NCBI RefSeq assembly: GCF_024397855.1
Contig: NZ_CP073343.1
Span: 3,782,001 to 3,846,000 of the forward strand
Length of the DNA: 64,000 bases
Reading direction: 5' to 3'
Source: Marinomonas rhizomae
GTDB lineage: Bacteria; Pseudomonadota; Gammaproteobacteria; Pseudomonadales; Marinomonadaceae
Both the position numbers and the translations under genes were made by a program. Shown one piece after another: positions 17,185 to 26,379 of the stretch. The notes beneath the pieces were generated by a model that was given only the letters and a program-made list of their open reading frames with translations, made no database searches and was not told where the DNA came from. The number at the start of each line of letters is the position of its first letter. Within the stretch, counting starts at the first letter, position 1.

Positions 17185-18600
17185 TTATCGACCAACATGC
17201 GCTGCAATAGCGGCTGCCAACACCAAAGCGATGTCACTTGGATGGCGTCTAACGGAATAATTTAATAATTCAGGGTGCGCTGGAACGAATCCCGTGTTGA
17301 ACTCGCCCTTAATAAAATCTGGATGTTTTAGAATTTGCTGATAATAATTGGCCGTGGTTTTAATGCCATGCAAACGCATATCGTCAATAGCCCGACGACC
17401 GCGCGCCACCATCTCATCCCAGGTCAGCGCCCATACCACCAACTTCAAACACATGGAGTCAAAGTAAGGTGGAATGTCATAACCTGTGTAAATCGCCGTA
17501 TCCACACGAACACCCGGACCACCCGGTGCGTAATAGTGAGTAATACGCCCAAAGCTTGGCAGAAAATCGTTTTTAGGATCTTCCGCATTAATTCGAAATT
17601 GCATCGCGTAACCACGATAACTTATGTCTTCTTGGCGGAAGCTGAGCGGCGAACCAGCCGCAATACGAAGCTGTTCACGCACAATATCAACCCCTGTAAT
17701 TTGTTCGGTAATCGTGTGCTCAACCTGAACTCGCGTATTCATTTCCATGAAATACACTTCATTACCAGACAATAAGAACTCCACTGTACCCGCGTTGACA
17801 TAGCCTACTGCTTTGGCTGCTCGCACTGCGAGATCACAAATGTATTGGCGTTGTTCTGGAGTGAGTTGTGGGCTTGGTGCAATCTCTATGAGCTTTTGGT
17901 TACGACGCTGAATCGAGCAATCACGTTCATACAAATGAATCGCATCACCTTGGGAATCCGCCAAAATTTGCACTTCAATATGACAAGGGTCAACAATGCA
18001 TTTCTCTAAAAACACTTCTGCAGAACCAAACGCTTTGGTCGCTTCGGAAATAACACGAGGGTATTGAGAGGTTAATTCTTCTGGGGTATCACAGCGTCGA
18101 ATACCGCGACCGCCACCACCAGAAGTTGCCTTGATCATCACTGGATAACCCACTTTCCCTGCTAAAGCTAATGCCTCGTCGAGATTTGCCAGGTTTCCTT
18201 CTGAGCCTGGTGTCACCGGAATGCCTGCCGCACGCATACTGTCACGAGCTTGGGTTTTATCACCCATTTTATGAATAACAGACGAATGAGGGCCGATAAA
18301 GGTAACGCCTTTTTGCTCACACAATTCAGCAAAATGCGCATTTTCAGATAAAAAACCATAACCTGGGTGGATCGCATCACAACCCGTTTCTATGGCTAAG
18401 TTCACTAGACGCAAAGGGTCTAAATAACCGGCAAGTGGATCATCGCCCAACGAGTAAGACTCGTCTGCACGCTTGGCATGCAATGCATATCGATCCGGTT
18501 CCGTAAATATCGCGACAGAGCGAATCCCAGCCTCTGAGCAAGCGCGAATGATACGAACCGCAATTTCACCTCGGTTAGCGATCAACACTTTTTTTAACAT
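17185..18600 (-). CDS. pycA: Pyruvate carboxylase subunit A (biotin carboxylase)
   Basis: A 471-residue ATP-grasp enzyme that carboxylates biotin with bicarbonate and ATP. It shows the biotin carboxylase N domain (LIANRGEIAVRIIRA, HPGYGFLSEN), the glycine-rich ATP loop KATSGGGGRGIRR, and the catalytic EMNTRVQVEHTITE segment. It is 17 bases upstream of pycB on the same strand, an operon in the order A-B as in Pseudomonas. It is similar to AccC, but pairing with pycB and the divergent LysR gene identify it. Confidence 0.9.
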   Translation of the reverse strand: MLKKVLIANRGEIAVRIIRACSEAGIRSVAIFTEPDRYALHAKRADESYSLGDDPLAGYLDPLRLVNLAIETGCDAIHPGYGFLSENAHFAELCEQKGVTFIGPHSSVIHKMGDKTQARDSMRAAGIPVTPGSEGNLANLDEALALAGKVGYPVMIKATSGGGGRGIRRCDTPEELTSQYPRVISEATKAFGSAEVFLEKCIVDPCHIEVQILADSQGDAIHLYERDCSIQRRNQKLIEIAPSPQLTPEQRQYICDLAVRAAKAVGYVNAGTVEFLLSGNEVYFMEMNTRVQVEHTITEQITGVDIVREQLRIAAGSPLSFRQEDISYRGYAMQFRINAEDPKNDFLPSFGRITHYYAPGGPGVRVDTAIYTGYDIPPYFDSMCLKLVVWALTWDEMVARGRRAIDDMRLHGIKTTANYYQQILKHPDFIKGEFNTGFVPAHPELLNYSVRRHPSDIALVLAAAIAAHVGR

Positions 18601-18741
18601 GAGTCACTCCTTTCTTGTTTGAAGAGATCACTGCACAACGTAGTGAGCACAACTTTTGTACAAATATCTCTGAATATTCAGACTACCCAAAGATCAACCA
18701 AAGTAAAAATTGATATTACGACATTTATGTATAAGCTATAC

Positions 18742-18783
18742 CTGATAGATAAAAGCTGATAGATAAAAGCTGATAGATAAACC
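18742..18783. repeat. Three tandem 14-bp repeats upstream of pycR
   Basis: CTGATAGATAAAAG occurs at 18742-18755 and again at 18756-18769, then CTGATAGATAAACC at 18770-18783. The array ends two bases before the GAGAGG ribosome site of the LysR gene and lies in the 200-base spacer between pycA and that gene. It may be a set of phased binding sites or a slippage-prone leader. Confidence 0.85.
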
Positions 18784-18800
18784 GAGAGGAAACAAAAACA

Positions 18801-19751
18801 ATGCCTCAAAGCGTACAAAGTTTAGTCAACCGACTTACTTTTAGACAATTACAAGTATTTGAAAGCGTTTATGAATTGAGTAGCTACAGCCGAGCTGGTG
18901 ATATGCTGGGGCTAAGCCAACCGGCCGTGAGCAATCAAATACGACAGCTGGAAAATGCATTAGAACAACCGCTGTTTGAATACGTTGGTCGCCAACTTTA
19001 CAGCACTGCGACGGCCAAGCGATTAGCCAAATGCATTCACGCCATGTTTGATGAAATACAGCGCTTTCAGGACGATTTATCTGAGGAAGCTGGGCTGATA
19101 TCTGGTGAGTTGAACTTAGTAGCTGTGAGTACAGCGCAGTACGTGGTGCCTTATTTGCTTCGGGCCTATACTAGCCTACATCCAAACGTCACCATAAATG
19201 TGAAAGTCATGAACCGCGCTGCAGCTATCAAGCGTCTTGGTGAGAATCATGATGAATTAGCCATAATGGGCATGGTACCCAATGATAAACCTATGTTTAG
19301 CATACCATTTTTGAACAATGAGCTTATCGCTGTCGCACCACAAAACCATCCTCTTCTCGCCCTAGAAGACATATCATTGAGCGCATTTTTAGAACACAAT
19401 TTATTGCTTCGAGAAGCGGGTTCAGGCAGTCGATTAGCTCTTGAACTACATTGCCAAAAACAACGCATTCGCTTACAAGCAGAAATGGAAATTGGTTCTA
19501 ACGACGCCATAAAACACGCGGTTATTGCAGGGCTTGGCGTCGCAGTACTACCTAAACTTGGTATTCTTTCTGAATTGACACTCGGAACCTTAATCGAAGT
19601 ACCGATTAAAGATTTCCCCCTTCGCCGATCTTGGTGCTTGATCCACCCACAAGGACGCCACCCCACTCCTGCGATGCGATCTTTTATTGATTATATTCAA
19701 CAAAATATCGGCCAGTTTGAAGCCATGTTCTCAAGAATGAAAAGTAGATAG
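18801..19751 (+). CDS. pycR: LysR-family regulator divergent from pycA
   Basis: A 316-residue LysR regulator with a normal single N-terminal HTH (LTFRQLQVFESVYELSSYSRA, LSQPAVSNQIRQLE) and an effector domain. It is divergent from pycA-pycB, the same arrangement as the PycR-pycA-pycB locus of Pseudomonas, so it probably controls pyruvate carboxylase. The name rests on arrangement and general similarity, since the CbbR-like subgroup of LysR proteins is large. Ribosome site GAGAGGAAAC precedes ATG 18801. Confidence 0.75.
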   Translation: MPQSVQSLVNRLTFRQLQVFESVYELSSYSRAGDMLGLSQPAVSNQIRQLENALEQPLFEYVGRQLYSTATAKRLAKCIHAMFDEIQRFQDDLSEEAGLISGELNLVAVSTAQYVVPYLLRAYTSLHPNVTINVKVMNRAAAIKRLGENHDELAIMGMVPNDKPMFSIPFLNNELIAVAPQNHPLLALEDISLSAFLEHNLLLREAGSGSRLALELHCQKQRIRLQAEMEIGSNDAIKHAVIAGLGVAVLPKLGILSELTLGTLIEVPIKDFPLRRSWCLIHPQGRHPTPAMRSFIDYIQQNIGQFEAMFSRMKSR

Positions 19752-19971
19752 TCCGTCTCATTTTAATAAAAACCACATCATTGCATACGTTTAACAATTC
19801 TTCTTTCAAATAGATTATTACGTAAATATATAAACCATTCACATACATTACACGTATACAACAAATCACCAACATTAAATCAAGACCAAACTGTATAAAT
19901 TCTATACACCTTGTAGGGAAATGACTACAAAATCAAAACAGCACACTGACTACACTAATTGAGGAAGCACC

Positions 19972-21297
19972 ATGTTTTTTACCAATAAAGATAAAACAAT
20001 CGCCAAAAACAAAGCGGTAGAACAGGCACTTTCTCAACATGAAAACAAAGCCTTTATTAGCGCTATGGAAAAATTTTGCGCCACCATTAGCTTTTTACCT
20101 GACGGAACAATTCTCGATGCCAATTCGTTATTCCTTAACGCTACAGGCTATTCCCTAGAAGAAGTAAAAGGGCAAAAACATGCACTATTCTGCCCTTCTC
20201 AAGTGACATCGAGGCAAGATTACAAACATTTCTGGTCAGATTTAGCTGCAGGCAAAAGCAAACAAGGCACCGTCTTACGTAGACGTAAAGATGGCTCAGA
20301 AATCTGGCTTGAAGCAACTTATTTTCCCGTTGAAGTCGATGGCGTGGTGACCAAAGTGGTCAAAATTGCCACGGATGTCACTAAAGAAAAGCGTACAGCA
20401 GATAGTCAATTAGCCGTGTATAACGCCATTGATAGGTCATCTGCCACTATTGAATTCACCCCTGACGGCACAGTAATTACGGCCAATGATAACTTTTTAA
20501 GTGCAATGGGTTATCAGTCCACCAAAGAAATTATCGGTCAGGCGCATCGCAAATTTTGTACTAATGAGTTCTATGAAAAGCATCCGAATTTTTGGGCAGA
20601 GTTAGCGAATGGAGACTTTAAAACAGGACAATTTGAGCGAGTTAGCAAACAAGGTCAAACTGTGTGGCTAGAAGCCAGCTATAACCCCATTTTCGATCAA
20701 TTTGGTAAGGTTGTAAAAGTCCTTAAAGTTGCCTCTGACATTACAGAGCGTGTGAACACGCAACTCGCTATTCAACACGCGGCAGAAGTAGCTCACTCCA
20801 CGTCAGTAGAAACTGCTCAAGTTTCAGAGAATGGCGCTCAAATTTTACGTCGCACAGTCGAAACGTCAGACAAAATTGTGGCCGATGTTGAAGTTTCTAC
20901 CGAGTTGATCGAACAATTAAACCATCAGTCTGAAAGTATCGCCAAGATAGTGACAACCATTGGGTCTATTGCTGATCAAACCAATTTACTGGCATTAAAC
21001 GCCGCTATTGAAGCCGCTCGCGCTGGTGAAAATGGTCGTGGGTTTGCGGTAGTGGCTGATGAAGTTCGAACACTAGCAGCAAGAACAAGCAAATCAACGA
21101 TCGAAATTGATGACATGGTAAAACAGAACAGCAACTTAACTCGTCAAGCCAAAGACAGTATGAGCAAGGTGAGTGAACGCTCTAAAGAGAATGCGCAATT
21201 TATAGATGAAGCATCCGGCATCATTGATGAAATTCTGAAAGGCGCGATACACGTCTCCAATACCGTTAACAAACTATTAGATATTGAGAAAAGCTAA
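19972..21297 (+). CDS. Soluble PAS-PAS chemoreceptor (BdlA-like)
   Basis: A 441-residue methyl-accepting chemotaxis protein without membrane segments. Two PAS domains in tandem (about residues 30-140 and 150-262; [13 protein letters not shown] and [13 protein letters not shown] start them) precede a short signalling domain with the conserved hairpin tip [20 protein letters not shown] at about 335-360. The layout and length resemble BdlA and other Aer-like cytosolic receptors that sense redox state or bind a small ligand. The C-terminal helix bundle is short. It is alone between pycR and the lig operon, so a link to aromatic chemotaxis is possible but not shown. Confidence 0.85.
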   Translation: MFFTNKDKTIAKNKAVEQALSQHENKAFISAMEKFCATISFLPDGTILDANSLFLNATGYSLEEVKGQKHALFCPSQVTSRQDYKHFWSDLAAGKSKQGTVLRRRKDGSEIWLEATYFPVEVDGVVTKVVKIATDVTKEKRTADSQLAVYNAIDRSSATIEFTPDGTVITANDNFLSAMGYQSTKEIIGQAHRKFCTNEFYEKHPNFWAELANGDFKTGQFERVSKQGQTVWLEASYNPIFDQFGKVVKVLKVASDITERVNTQLAIQHAAEVAHSTSVETAQVSENGAQILRRTVETSDKIVADVEVSTELIEQLNHQSESIAKIVTTIGSIADQTNLLALNAAIEAARAGENGRGFAVVADEVRTLAARTSKSTIEIDDMVKQNSNLTRQAKDSMSKVSERSKENAQFIDEASGIIDEILKGAIHVSNTVNKLLDIEKS

Positions 21298-21302
21298 AAA
21301 AG

Positions 21303-21340
21303 TCCGCTGTCTAAGATAATAGACAGCGGATATTTTTTAT
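21303..21340. terminator. Terminator between chemoreceptor and ligB2
   Basis: A 10-bp perfect stem, TCCGCTGTCT (21303-21312) and AGACAGCGGA (21321-21330), followed on the plus strand by TATTTTTTAT. It ends the chemoreceptor transcript and may also serve the convergent lig operon. Confidence 0.8.
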
Positions 21341-21373
21341 ATTGACCAAGGAATGCTCTAACAAGAAGATTCG

Positions 21374-22222
21374 TTACTTCGGCATTTCATGCTCTAACAA
21401 CATCAAACCAGAACCTGTATTCGAAATTGGCGCATGGTAATTTCGATGCAGCTCGGTCACTTTACCCAGTAAAGTACCACGCATTGCAATCAACATATTC
21501 AGCTCTACCGCTTGCGATCCGCCTTGCTCAACAAGATCCAAGTTAGTGTATTTCGTTAACGCTTCTGGGTCAGACACCAATTTATCAAGACAATCAATAT
21601 CAAAAGTACGGTTGATAATACCCGCTCGCTCACCGTCTAACTGATGAGACATACCACCAGTACCAAAGACAACCACGTTAAGATCTTCTTCGAAAGACGC
21701 AACAGCACGACCGATCGCTTTGCCTAATTCAAACGTACGTTTAGGTTGCGGCATTGGGTATTGCTCACAGTTGATACAGACAGGTATCACTTTTACATGG
21801 CCATATTTATGACCTGGCCACATAAGATTCAGCGGAACCGTTAAACCATGATCGACCTTCATTTCTTGGCAGATTGTCATATCAAAACCGTCATCAACAA
21901 TGCTGTTGGCAATGTGCCAAGACAAATCTGACTCACCAGTCACTGGAGGAATGGTAGGAATCCCCCAGCCTTCATCTGCGTTATAATATTCGTCTGCAAC
22001 CCCCATCGCAAAGGTCGGCTTTTTATCAATGAAAAATTCCAAACCGTGATCGTTGTAAAACAAAATGATAACGTCAGGCTTTTTCTCATTTAACCAATCT
22101 CGTACTGGCGGATAACCATCAAAAAACGGTTTCCAATACGGCGTTTCTTCCAACCCATTTGCCATTGCGTTCGCAATCGCAGGGATATGAGAAGTCGTTA
22201 TTGCACCAATAATGTTAGCCAT
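21374..22222 (-). CDS. ligB: Extradiol dioxygenase beta subunit, LigB type (copy 2)
   Basis: A 282-residue catalytic subunit of a LigAB-type dioxygenase, the last gene of the ligJ operon. The Fe(II)/catalytic residues align exactly with copy 1: His12, His59 (NDHGLEF), His125 (VDHGL), His193 (MSHQLDG) and Glu240 (QAVELN). It ends seven residues earlier than copy 1 and differs along the whole length, so it is a diverged paralog and not a recent duplication. Its start overlaps the ligA2 stop by one base. Because it is in one operon with ligI, ligJ and ligK, it is the better candidate for the main protocatechuate 4,5-dioxygenase. Confidence 0.92.
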   Translation of the reverse strand: MANIIGAITTSHIPAIANAMANGLEETPYWKPFFDGYPPVRDWLNEKKPDVIILFYNDHGLEFFIDKKPTFAMGVADEYYNADEGWGIPTIPPVTGESDLSWHIANSIVDDGFDMTICQEMKVDHGLTVPLNLMWPGHKYGHVKVIPVCINCEQYPMPQPKRTFELGKAIGRAVASFEEDLNVVVFGTGGMSHQLDGERAGIINRTFDIDCLDKLVSDPEALTKYTNLDLVEQGGSQAVELNMLIAMRGTLLGKVTELHRNYHAPISNTGSGLMLLEHEMPK

Positions 22223-22584
22223 TAGACCTCTCCTCGCCCATTTTTTTCTAGCATTGCTTTGAATTCATCAGTGCTCATACCGGTTTGTAATCCACCAATA
22301 TCTTGCATGTTTAGCTTTAGCAAACCAGTAAACTTTGCTAAATAATAAATACTGCCACCTTCACGCAAAAGCCCAATCACATCTCTATTACGAATGGCTT
22401 CTTTTTGCGCTTCTGTGAGTTTGAATTTTTCACAGTAAGCTTCTGGATCTGCATTAAACTCATCACGTGCTACTTGCTCATTAAACGAGTAACACATTTT
22501 ATTTAAGCCGTAGCCCTTCTTGGCCATTTGGCCATCAAAAAGGTACGTCCCTTGAAACTGTCGATCTGTATAGTTACTAGCCAT
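22222..22584 (-). CDS. ligA: Extradiol dioxygenase alpha subunit, LigA type (copy 2)
   Basis: A 120-residue small subunit paired with the following ligB. Conserved parts are LNKMCYSFNEQ, the EAYCEKFKLTEAQKEAI helix and GGSIYYLAKFTGL. I start at ATG 22584 with GAGGT upstream; an in-frame upstream start at 22635 would overlap ligI. It is 41 bases after the ligI stop. It differs from copy 1 mainly in the N-terminal 15 residues and in the middle. Confidence 0.9.
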   Translation of the reverse strand: MASNYTDRQFQGTYLFDGQMAKKGYGLNKMCYSFNEQVARDEFNADPEAYCEKFKLTEAQKEAIRNRDVIGLLREGGSIYYLAKFTGLLKLNMQDIGGLQTGMSTDEFKAMLEKNGRGEV

Positions 22585-22625
22585 CTTGCTAACCTCTATT
22601 TTTATACTTTTCGGCGAAGCTTGGA

Positions 22626-23498
22626 TTACTTCCAATACAGACGCATTGGATTATCCACCAGCAACGCTTGCTGTAGTTCAGGCGTTGGCGCGATATGTGG
22701 AATAACATCCACAAGGTGACCGTCGTTTGGCGCCTCTACTTTCATATTTGGATGCGGCCAATCGGTTCCCCACAATACACGGTCAGAGAACCTCTCAACC
22801 AAGGTACGGGCAAAAGGATAGACATCAGAATAATCAGGCGCATGTTGCGTTAAACGCTCTGGACAACTTACCTTACACCATACATTGTCGTTGTCCGCCA
22901 TGAAGTTAACAAAGCGCTGAAAGTCAGGGTGGTCAACACCATTGGCAACATTTGGCGTGCCCATGTGGTCAACTACAATGGTGGTATTCAATTCTTTCAA
23001 GAAAGGAATCAAGTCTTCTAAATCCGCCGCTTCGAAATAGACAACAATGTGCCAACCGAAAGGGCGAATTTTCTCAGCTATAGAGAAAAACACTTCTCTT
23101 GGCGTGCTATCAACAAGGCGTTTCACAAAGTTAAAACGTACACCGCGAACACCCGCTGCATGCATTTTTTCAATATCTTCATGAGTTATTGAGTCATCAA
23201 CAAACGCCACACCACGCGCTAAATCACCCGCTGTCTCTAAGGCATCGATCAACGCGGAATTATCGGTACTATGACAAGATGCTTGAACAATCACATTACG
23301 AGAAAAACCCAAATGATCACGCAGCGCAAACAACTGCTCTTTGGATGCGTCGCAAGGCGTGTATTTACGTTTTGGATGATAGGGGAATTTATCCGCTGGA
23401 CCAAAAACATGGCAATGCGCATCTACCGCGCCAGCTGGCGCTTTAAAAGTAGGTACGCTTGGGTTTGCGTGAAATGGAATATAATCTTTGTCCATCAT
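22626..23498 (-). CDS. ligI: 2-pyrone-4,6-dicarboxylate hydrolase
   Basis: A 290-residue amidohydrolase-superfamily lactonase that opens 2-pyrone-4,6-dicarboxylate to 4-oxalomesaconate in a metal-independent way. Signatures are AVDAHCHVFGP at the first strand, RGVRFNFVKRLVD, VDHMGTPN and the terminal WGTDWPHPNM with the general-base Asp. The ATG at 23498 has AGG upstream; an adjacent ATG at 23495 is possible. It is the fourth gene of the operon, 85 bases after galD. Confidence 0.92.
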   Translation of the reverse strand: MMDKDYIPFHANPSVPTFKAPAGAVDAHCHVFGPADKFPYHPKRKYTPCDASKEQLFALRDHLGFSRNVIVQASCHSTDNSALIDALETAGDLARGVAFVDDSITHEDIEKMHAAGVRGVRFNFVKRLVDSTPREVFFSIAEKIRPFGWHIVVYFEAADLEDLIPFLKELNTTIVVDHMGTPNVANGVDHPDFQRFVNFMADNDNVWCKVSCPERLTQHAPDYSDVYPFARTLVERFSDRVLWGTDWPHPNMKVEAPNDGHLVDVIPHIAPTPELQQALLVDNPMRLYWK

Positions 23499-23582
23499 GT
23501 TCAAATACCTGTTTTATTATTCGTTCTAATTAACCAGTCTTCTGTTTGACCAGTCGTTATATCGTCAATAGAAGAAAGACAA

Positions 23583-24671
23583 CTAAAGGCCGTTGCTATG
23601 AGCAAACACTTGCCCATCAAACAGCTTTCTCGCGGTGCGTAGAATAGCCGCTGAGCCAACATCACCATTTTCTTCTTGATCTAAGATCACTGTCATCGCG
23701 CCAATCGGATGCTCAACATCCAGCGTCATACGCGCACTTGCTTCAAACTTAGCCACTTCATTAGCAGGCGAACCCTTCAGAACCGCCGCTGTTGCCACAC
23801 TCACCGCTCCCAAGACCCCAATCGAGGCATGGCAACGATGAGGAATAAAAGTACGCGTGGAGATGGCGCCACCGTTCGTCGCCGCACTCACCATGGTCAT
23901 TTTGGGCACAGACTTCTCTTTCACATCGCCTAAATTCATCATAGGACCGACTTGCAGGCGAATCGACTCTAGCTTGGCGCGTAAAACGTCATTGGCTTCC
24001 AGCTCTTCACGAGACTCTGTACCCTGAATGCCCATGTCCGCAGCGCGTATAATCACCACTGGCATGCCATTATCGATGCAAGTCACTTCGATACCATCAA
24101 TCACATCGACCACATTACCTGTTGGCAACAAAGCACCACAGCTTGACCCTGCCGTATCTTTAAACACAATAGGCACCGCTGCAGAAAAACCAGGTACACC
24201 ATCAATGCGAGCGTCACCTTCGTATTGGACTTCACCGTCATTTACGGTGACACGAGCCTCAGCAATTTGGCCTGTATTTTCCATGAAGATACGTACGGAG
24301 GTTTCGCCCTCTTGCGCTTCAACCAAGCCGCGCTCAATGGCAAACGGCGCAATACCCGCTAAAATATTGCCGCAGTTTTGCGCATCGGTCACAATCGCCT
24401 GATCAACAAACACCTGCAAAAACAAATAATCTACATCAGCGTCGTCACGTGCAGATTTTTTCACCACTGCTACTTTTGACGCCAATGGATCTGCGCCACC
24501 GATGCCGTCGATCTGACGCTCATCTGGCGAGCCCATCACCCGCAATAAAAACTGCGCGCGGGCATCGATATCGGTAGGCAAATCTTCCGCTAAAAAGTAA
24601 GCCCCTTTCGACGTGCCGCCACGCATCCACATACAAGGCGCACTTTTTATAACGCCTGTATGTTTAGACAT
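23583..24671 (-). CDS. galD: 4-oxalomesaconate tautomerase
   Basis: A 362-residue PrpF/DapF-fold isomerase, the GalD/LigU type that interconverts keto and enol forms or double-bond isomers of 4-oxalomesaconate before hydration. It shows the PrpF start [13 protein letters not shown], the [18 protein letters not shown] active-site segment with a Cys, and [14 protein letters not shown]. It overlaps ligK by eight bases, so translation is coupled. GalD (tautomerase) and LigU (isomerase) are close relatives and cannot be told apart by eye. Confidence 0.88.
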   Translation of the reverse strand: MSKHTGVIKSAPCMWMRGGTSKGAYFLAEDLPTDIDARAQFLLRVMGSPDERQIDGIGGADPLASKVAVVKKSARDDADVDYLFLQVFVDQAIVTDAQNCGNILAGIAPFAIERGLVEAQEGETSVRIFMENTGQIAEARVTVNDGEVQYEGDARIDGVPGFSAAVPIVFKDTAGSSCGALLPTGNVVDVIDGIEVTCIDNGMPVVIIRAADMGIQGTESREELEANDVLRAKLESIRLQVGPMMNLGDVKEKSVPKMTMVSAATNGGAISTRTFIPHRCHASIGVLGAVSVATAAVLKGSPANEVAKFEASARMTLDVEHPIGAMTVILDQEENGDVGSAAILRTARKLFDGQVFAHSNGL

Positions 24672-25341
24672 ATTTCAAGCCTTTCTCTTTTAGACGTGGA
24701 CGCATTTCATAAATATCCAAGCCCAATTCGCCATTCGCCATACGTACACGTTTTGCTTCTTCATTCGCCATACGCTTACGAGACAACTCTAATACTTCTG
24801 CCGCATTCTCACGACGCACAACAACCACACCGTCATCGTCGGCTACAATCACATCACCTGGGTTAACCAAGGCATCCGCGCAAACCATAGGCACGTTAAC
24901 AGAACCGACGGTTTCTTTAATCGTACCTTCAGCAAACACGGCCTTTGACCAAACAGGAAAATGCATTTCACGCAGGTCACGAGTATCACGTACACCGCCT
25001 TCAATAATTAAGCCAACGACGCCACGAGACTGAGCAGATGTTGCTAACAGATCACCAAAAAAACCGTGATTCGATGGAGACGTTGGCGCAAAGACCATCA
25101 CATCGCCTGCTTTACATTGCTCAATGGCAACATGCATCATCCAGTTATCGCCCGCCGCACCAGAAATAGTGACCGCAGACCCCGCAATGGTTTTATCCAT
25201 TTGGATTGGGCGCATGTAATGTGCCAATAAACCAACACGACCTTGAGATTCATGAATGGTCGCTACACCGCATTCGGCCAAACCGTCAATGACAGCTTGG
25301 TCAGCTCGTTCAATATTTTGTACTACTACATTGTTTCGCAT
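24664..25341 (-). CDS. ligK: 4-carboxy-4-hydroxy-2-oxoadipate aldolase
   Basis: A 225-residue class II aldolase of the RraA-like fold. It splits 4-carboxy-4-hydroxy-2-oxoadipate into pyruvate and oxaloacetate, the last step of the route. Characteristic segments are [29 protein letters not shown], the metal/phosphate region [14 protein letters not shown], and [16 protein letters not shown]. Length fits LigK/ProA aldolases rather than RraA itself (about 160). AGGA precedes ATG 25341. It lies 30 bases after ligJ. Confidence 0.9.
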   Translation of the reverse strand: MRNNVVVQNIERADQAVIDGLAECGVATIHESQGRVGLLAHYMRPIQMDKTIAGSAVTISGAAGDNWMMHVAIEQCKAGDVMVFAPTSPSNHGFFGDLLATSAQSRGVVGLIIEGGVRDTRDLREMHFPVWSKAVFAEGTIKETVGSVNVPMVCADALVNPGDVIVADDDGVVVVRRENAAEVLELSRKRMANEEAKRVRMANGELGLDIYEMRPRLKEKGLKYV

Positions 25342-25371
25342 GATGCTTTCCTATCCCTTTAATCGTTAGCC

Positions 25372-26379
25372 TTACGCCTTTAATCTAGAAAAAACGCTAC
25401 GAGCATTGTCTTCAAAGATAGCTTGTTTCTGCTCCGCGGATAACACGGTGTTGTTGTCGATATAACGTTTTGTATCGTCAAAATAGTGACCAGATTCTGG
25501 GTCAATACCGCGTACCGCACCAATCATTTCAGAAGCAAACAAAATGTTCTTAGTAGGAATAATATCAAGAAGTAGATCAATACCACGCTGATGATAAACA
25601 CAGGTATCAAAGTAGATGTTGTTCAACACGCGCTCAGCAAGGTCAAAACCTTGATCTTGCGCCATGCCACGGAAACGTCCCCAATGATAAGGAACAGCAC
25701 CGCCGCCATGAGGGATAATGATTTTTAGCTCCGGGAAATCTTTAAAAACATCGGACATCATCAATTGCTGAAAGCCAGTGGTATCTGCGCCCAAATAATG
25801 AGAGCCAGTGGTGTGGAAACAATCGTTACATGCCGCGCTTACATGGATCATCGCAGGAATGTCGTATTCGCACATTTTTTCATAGATAGGATAGAAAGAG
25901 CGATCACCGAGAGACTTATCTTGCCAGTAACCGCCGCTTGGATCTGGGTTCAAGTTGATACCAATAAAGCCCATTTCTTCAACCGTACGAACGATCTCAG
26001 CAACAGACTTGCCTGGATCAACACCAGGAGATTGCGGCAATTGCGCAACTGGTGCAAAGTTCTCAGGAAACAAGTCACAAACACGGCGAATCAAATCGTT
26101 CTGATGTTCTGTCCAGTATTGGCTAGTGTATTCATTACCAATATGGTGTCCCATCCAACTAGCACGGGGAGAGAAAATAGTCAGATCAGTGCCACGCTCT
26201 TGCTGTAAACGCAGCTGGTTATTGATAATGCTGTCGCGAATTTCATCATCCGAAACAATAACTTTACCTTTTTCACCAACAAAAGCAGGATCTTTAGCGA
26301 CCTGTGCTTTTTGTTTATCACGGTATTCACCTACACCAGGCGGCGTCGTTGTATAATGTCCATGGCAATCTATAATCAT
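25372..26379 (-). CDS. ligJ: 4-oxalomesaconate hydratase
   Basis: A 335-residue amidohydrolase-superfamily enzyme that hydrates 4-oxalomesaconate to 4-carboxy-4-hydroxy-2-oxoadipate. It opens with the metal-binding MIIDCHGHYTT, then SPRASWMGHHIGNEYT, GINLNPDPSGGYW, a His in IPAMIHVSAAC, IIPHGGGAVPYHWGR and FASEMIGAVRG. ATG 26379 has GAGAG upstream; the longer in-frame start at 26481 adds an unlikely 34-residue stretch. It is the first gene of the operon ligJ-ligK-galD-ligI-ligA2-ligB2, whose promoter should be in the 662-base spacer before dctP. Confidence 0.92.
   Translation of the reverse strand: MIIDCHGHYTTTPPGVGEYRDKQKAQVAKDPAFVGEKGKVIVSDDEIRDSIINNQLRLQQERGTDLTIFSPRASWMGHHIGNEYTSQYWTEHQNDLIRRVCDLFPENFAPVAQLPQSPGVDPGKSVAEIVRTVEEMGFIGINLNPDPSGGYWQDKSLGDRSFYPIYEKMCEYDIPAMIHVSAACNDCFHTTGSHYLGADTTGFQQLMMSDVFKDFPELKIIIPHGGGAVPYHWGRFRGMAQDQGFDLAERVLNNIYFDTCVYHQRGIDLLLDIIPTKNILFASEMIGAVRGIDPESGHYFDDTKRYIDNNTVLSAEQKQAIFEDNARSVFSRLKA

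Noticed and set aside
18742..18783. CRISPR-like array
   Set aside because: The units are 14 bases long, head to tail with no spacers, and only three copies; no cas genes are in the window.
22585..22635. Longer LigA2 start at 22635
   Set aside because: It would overlap the end of ligI and bypass a clear GAGGT ribosome site before ATG 22584.
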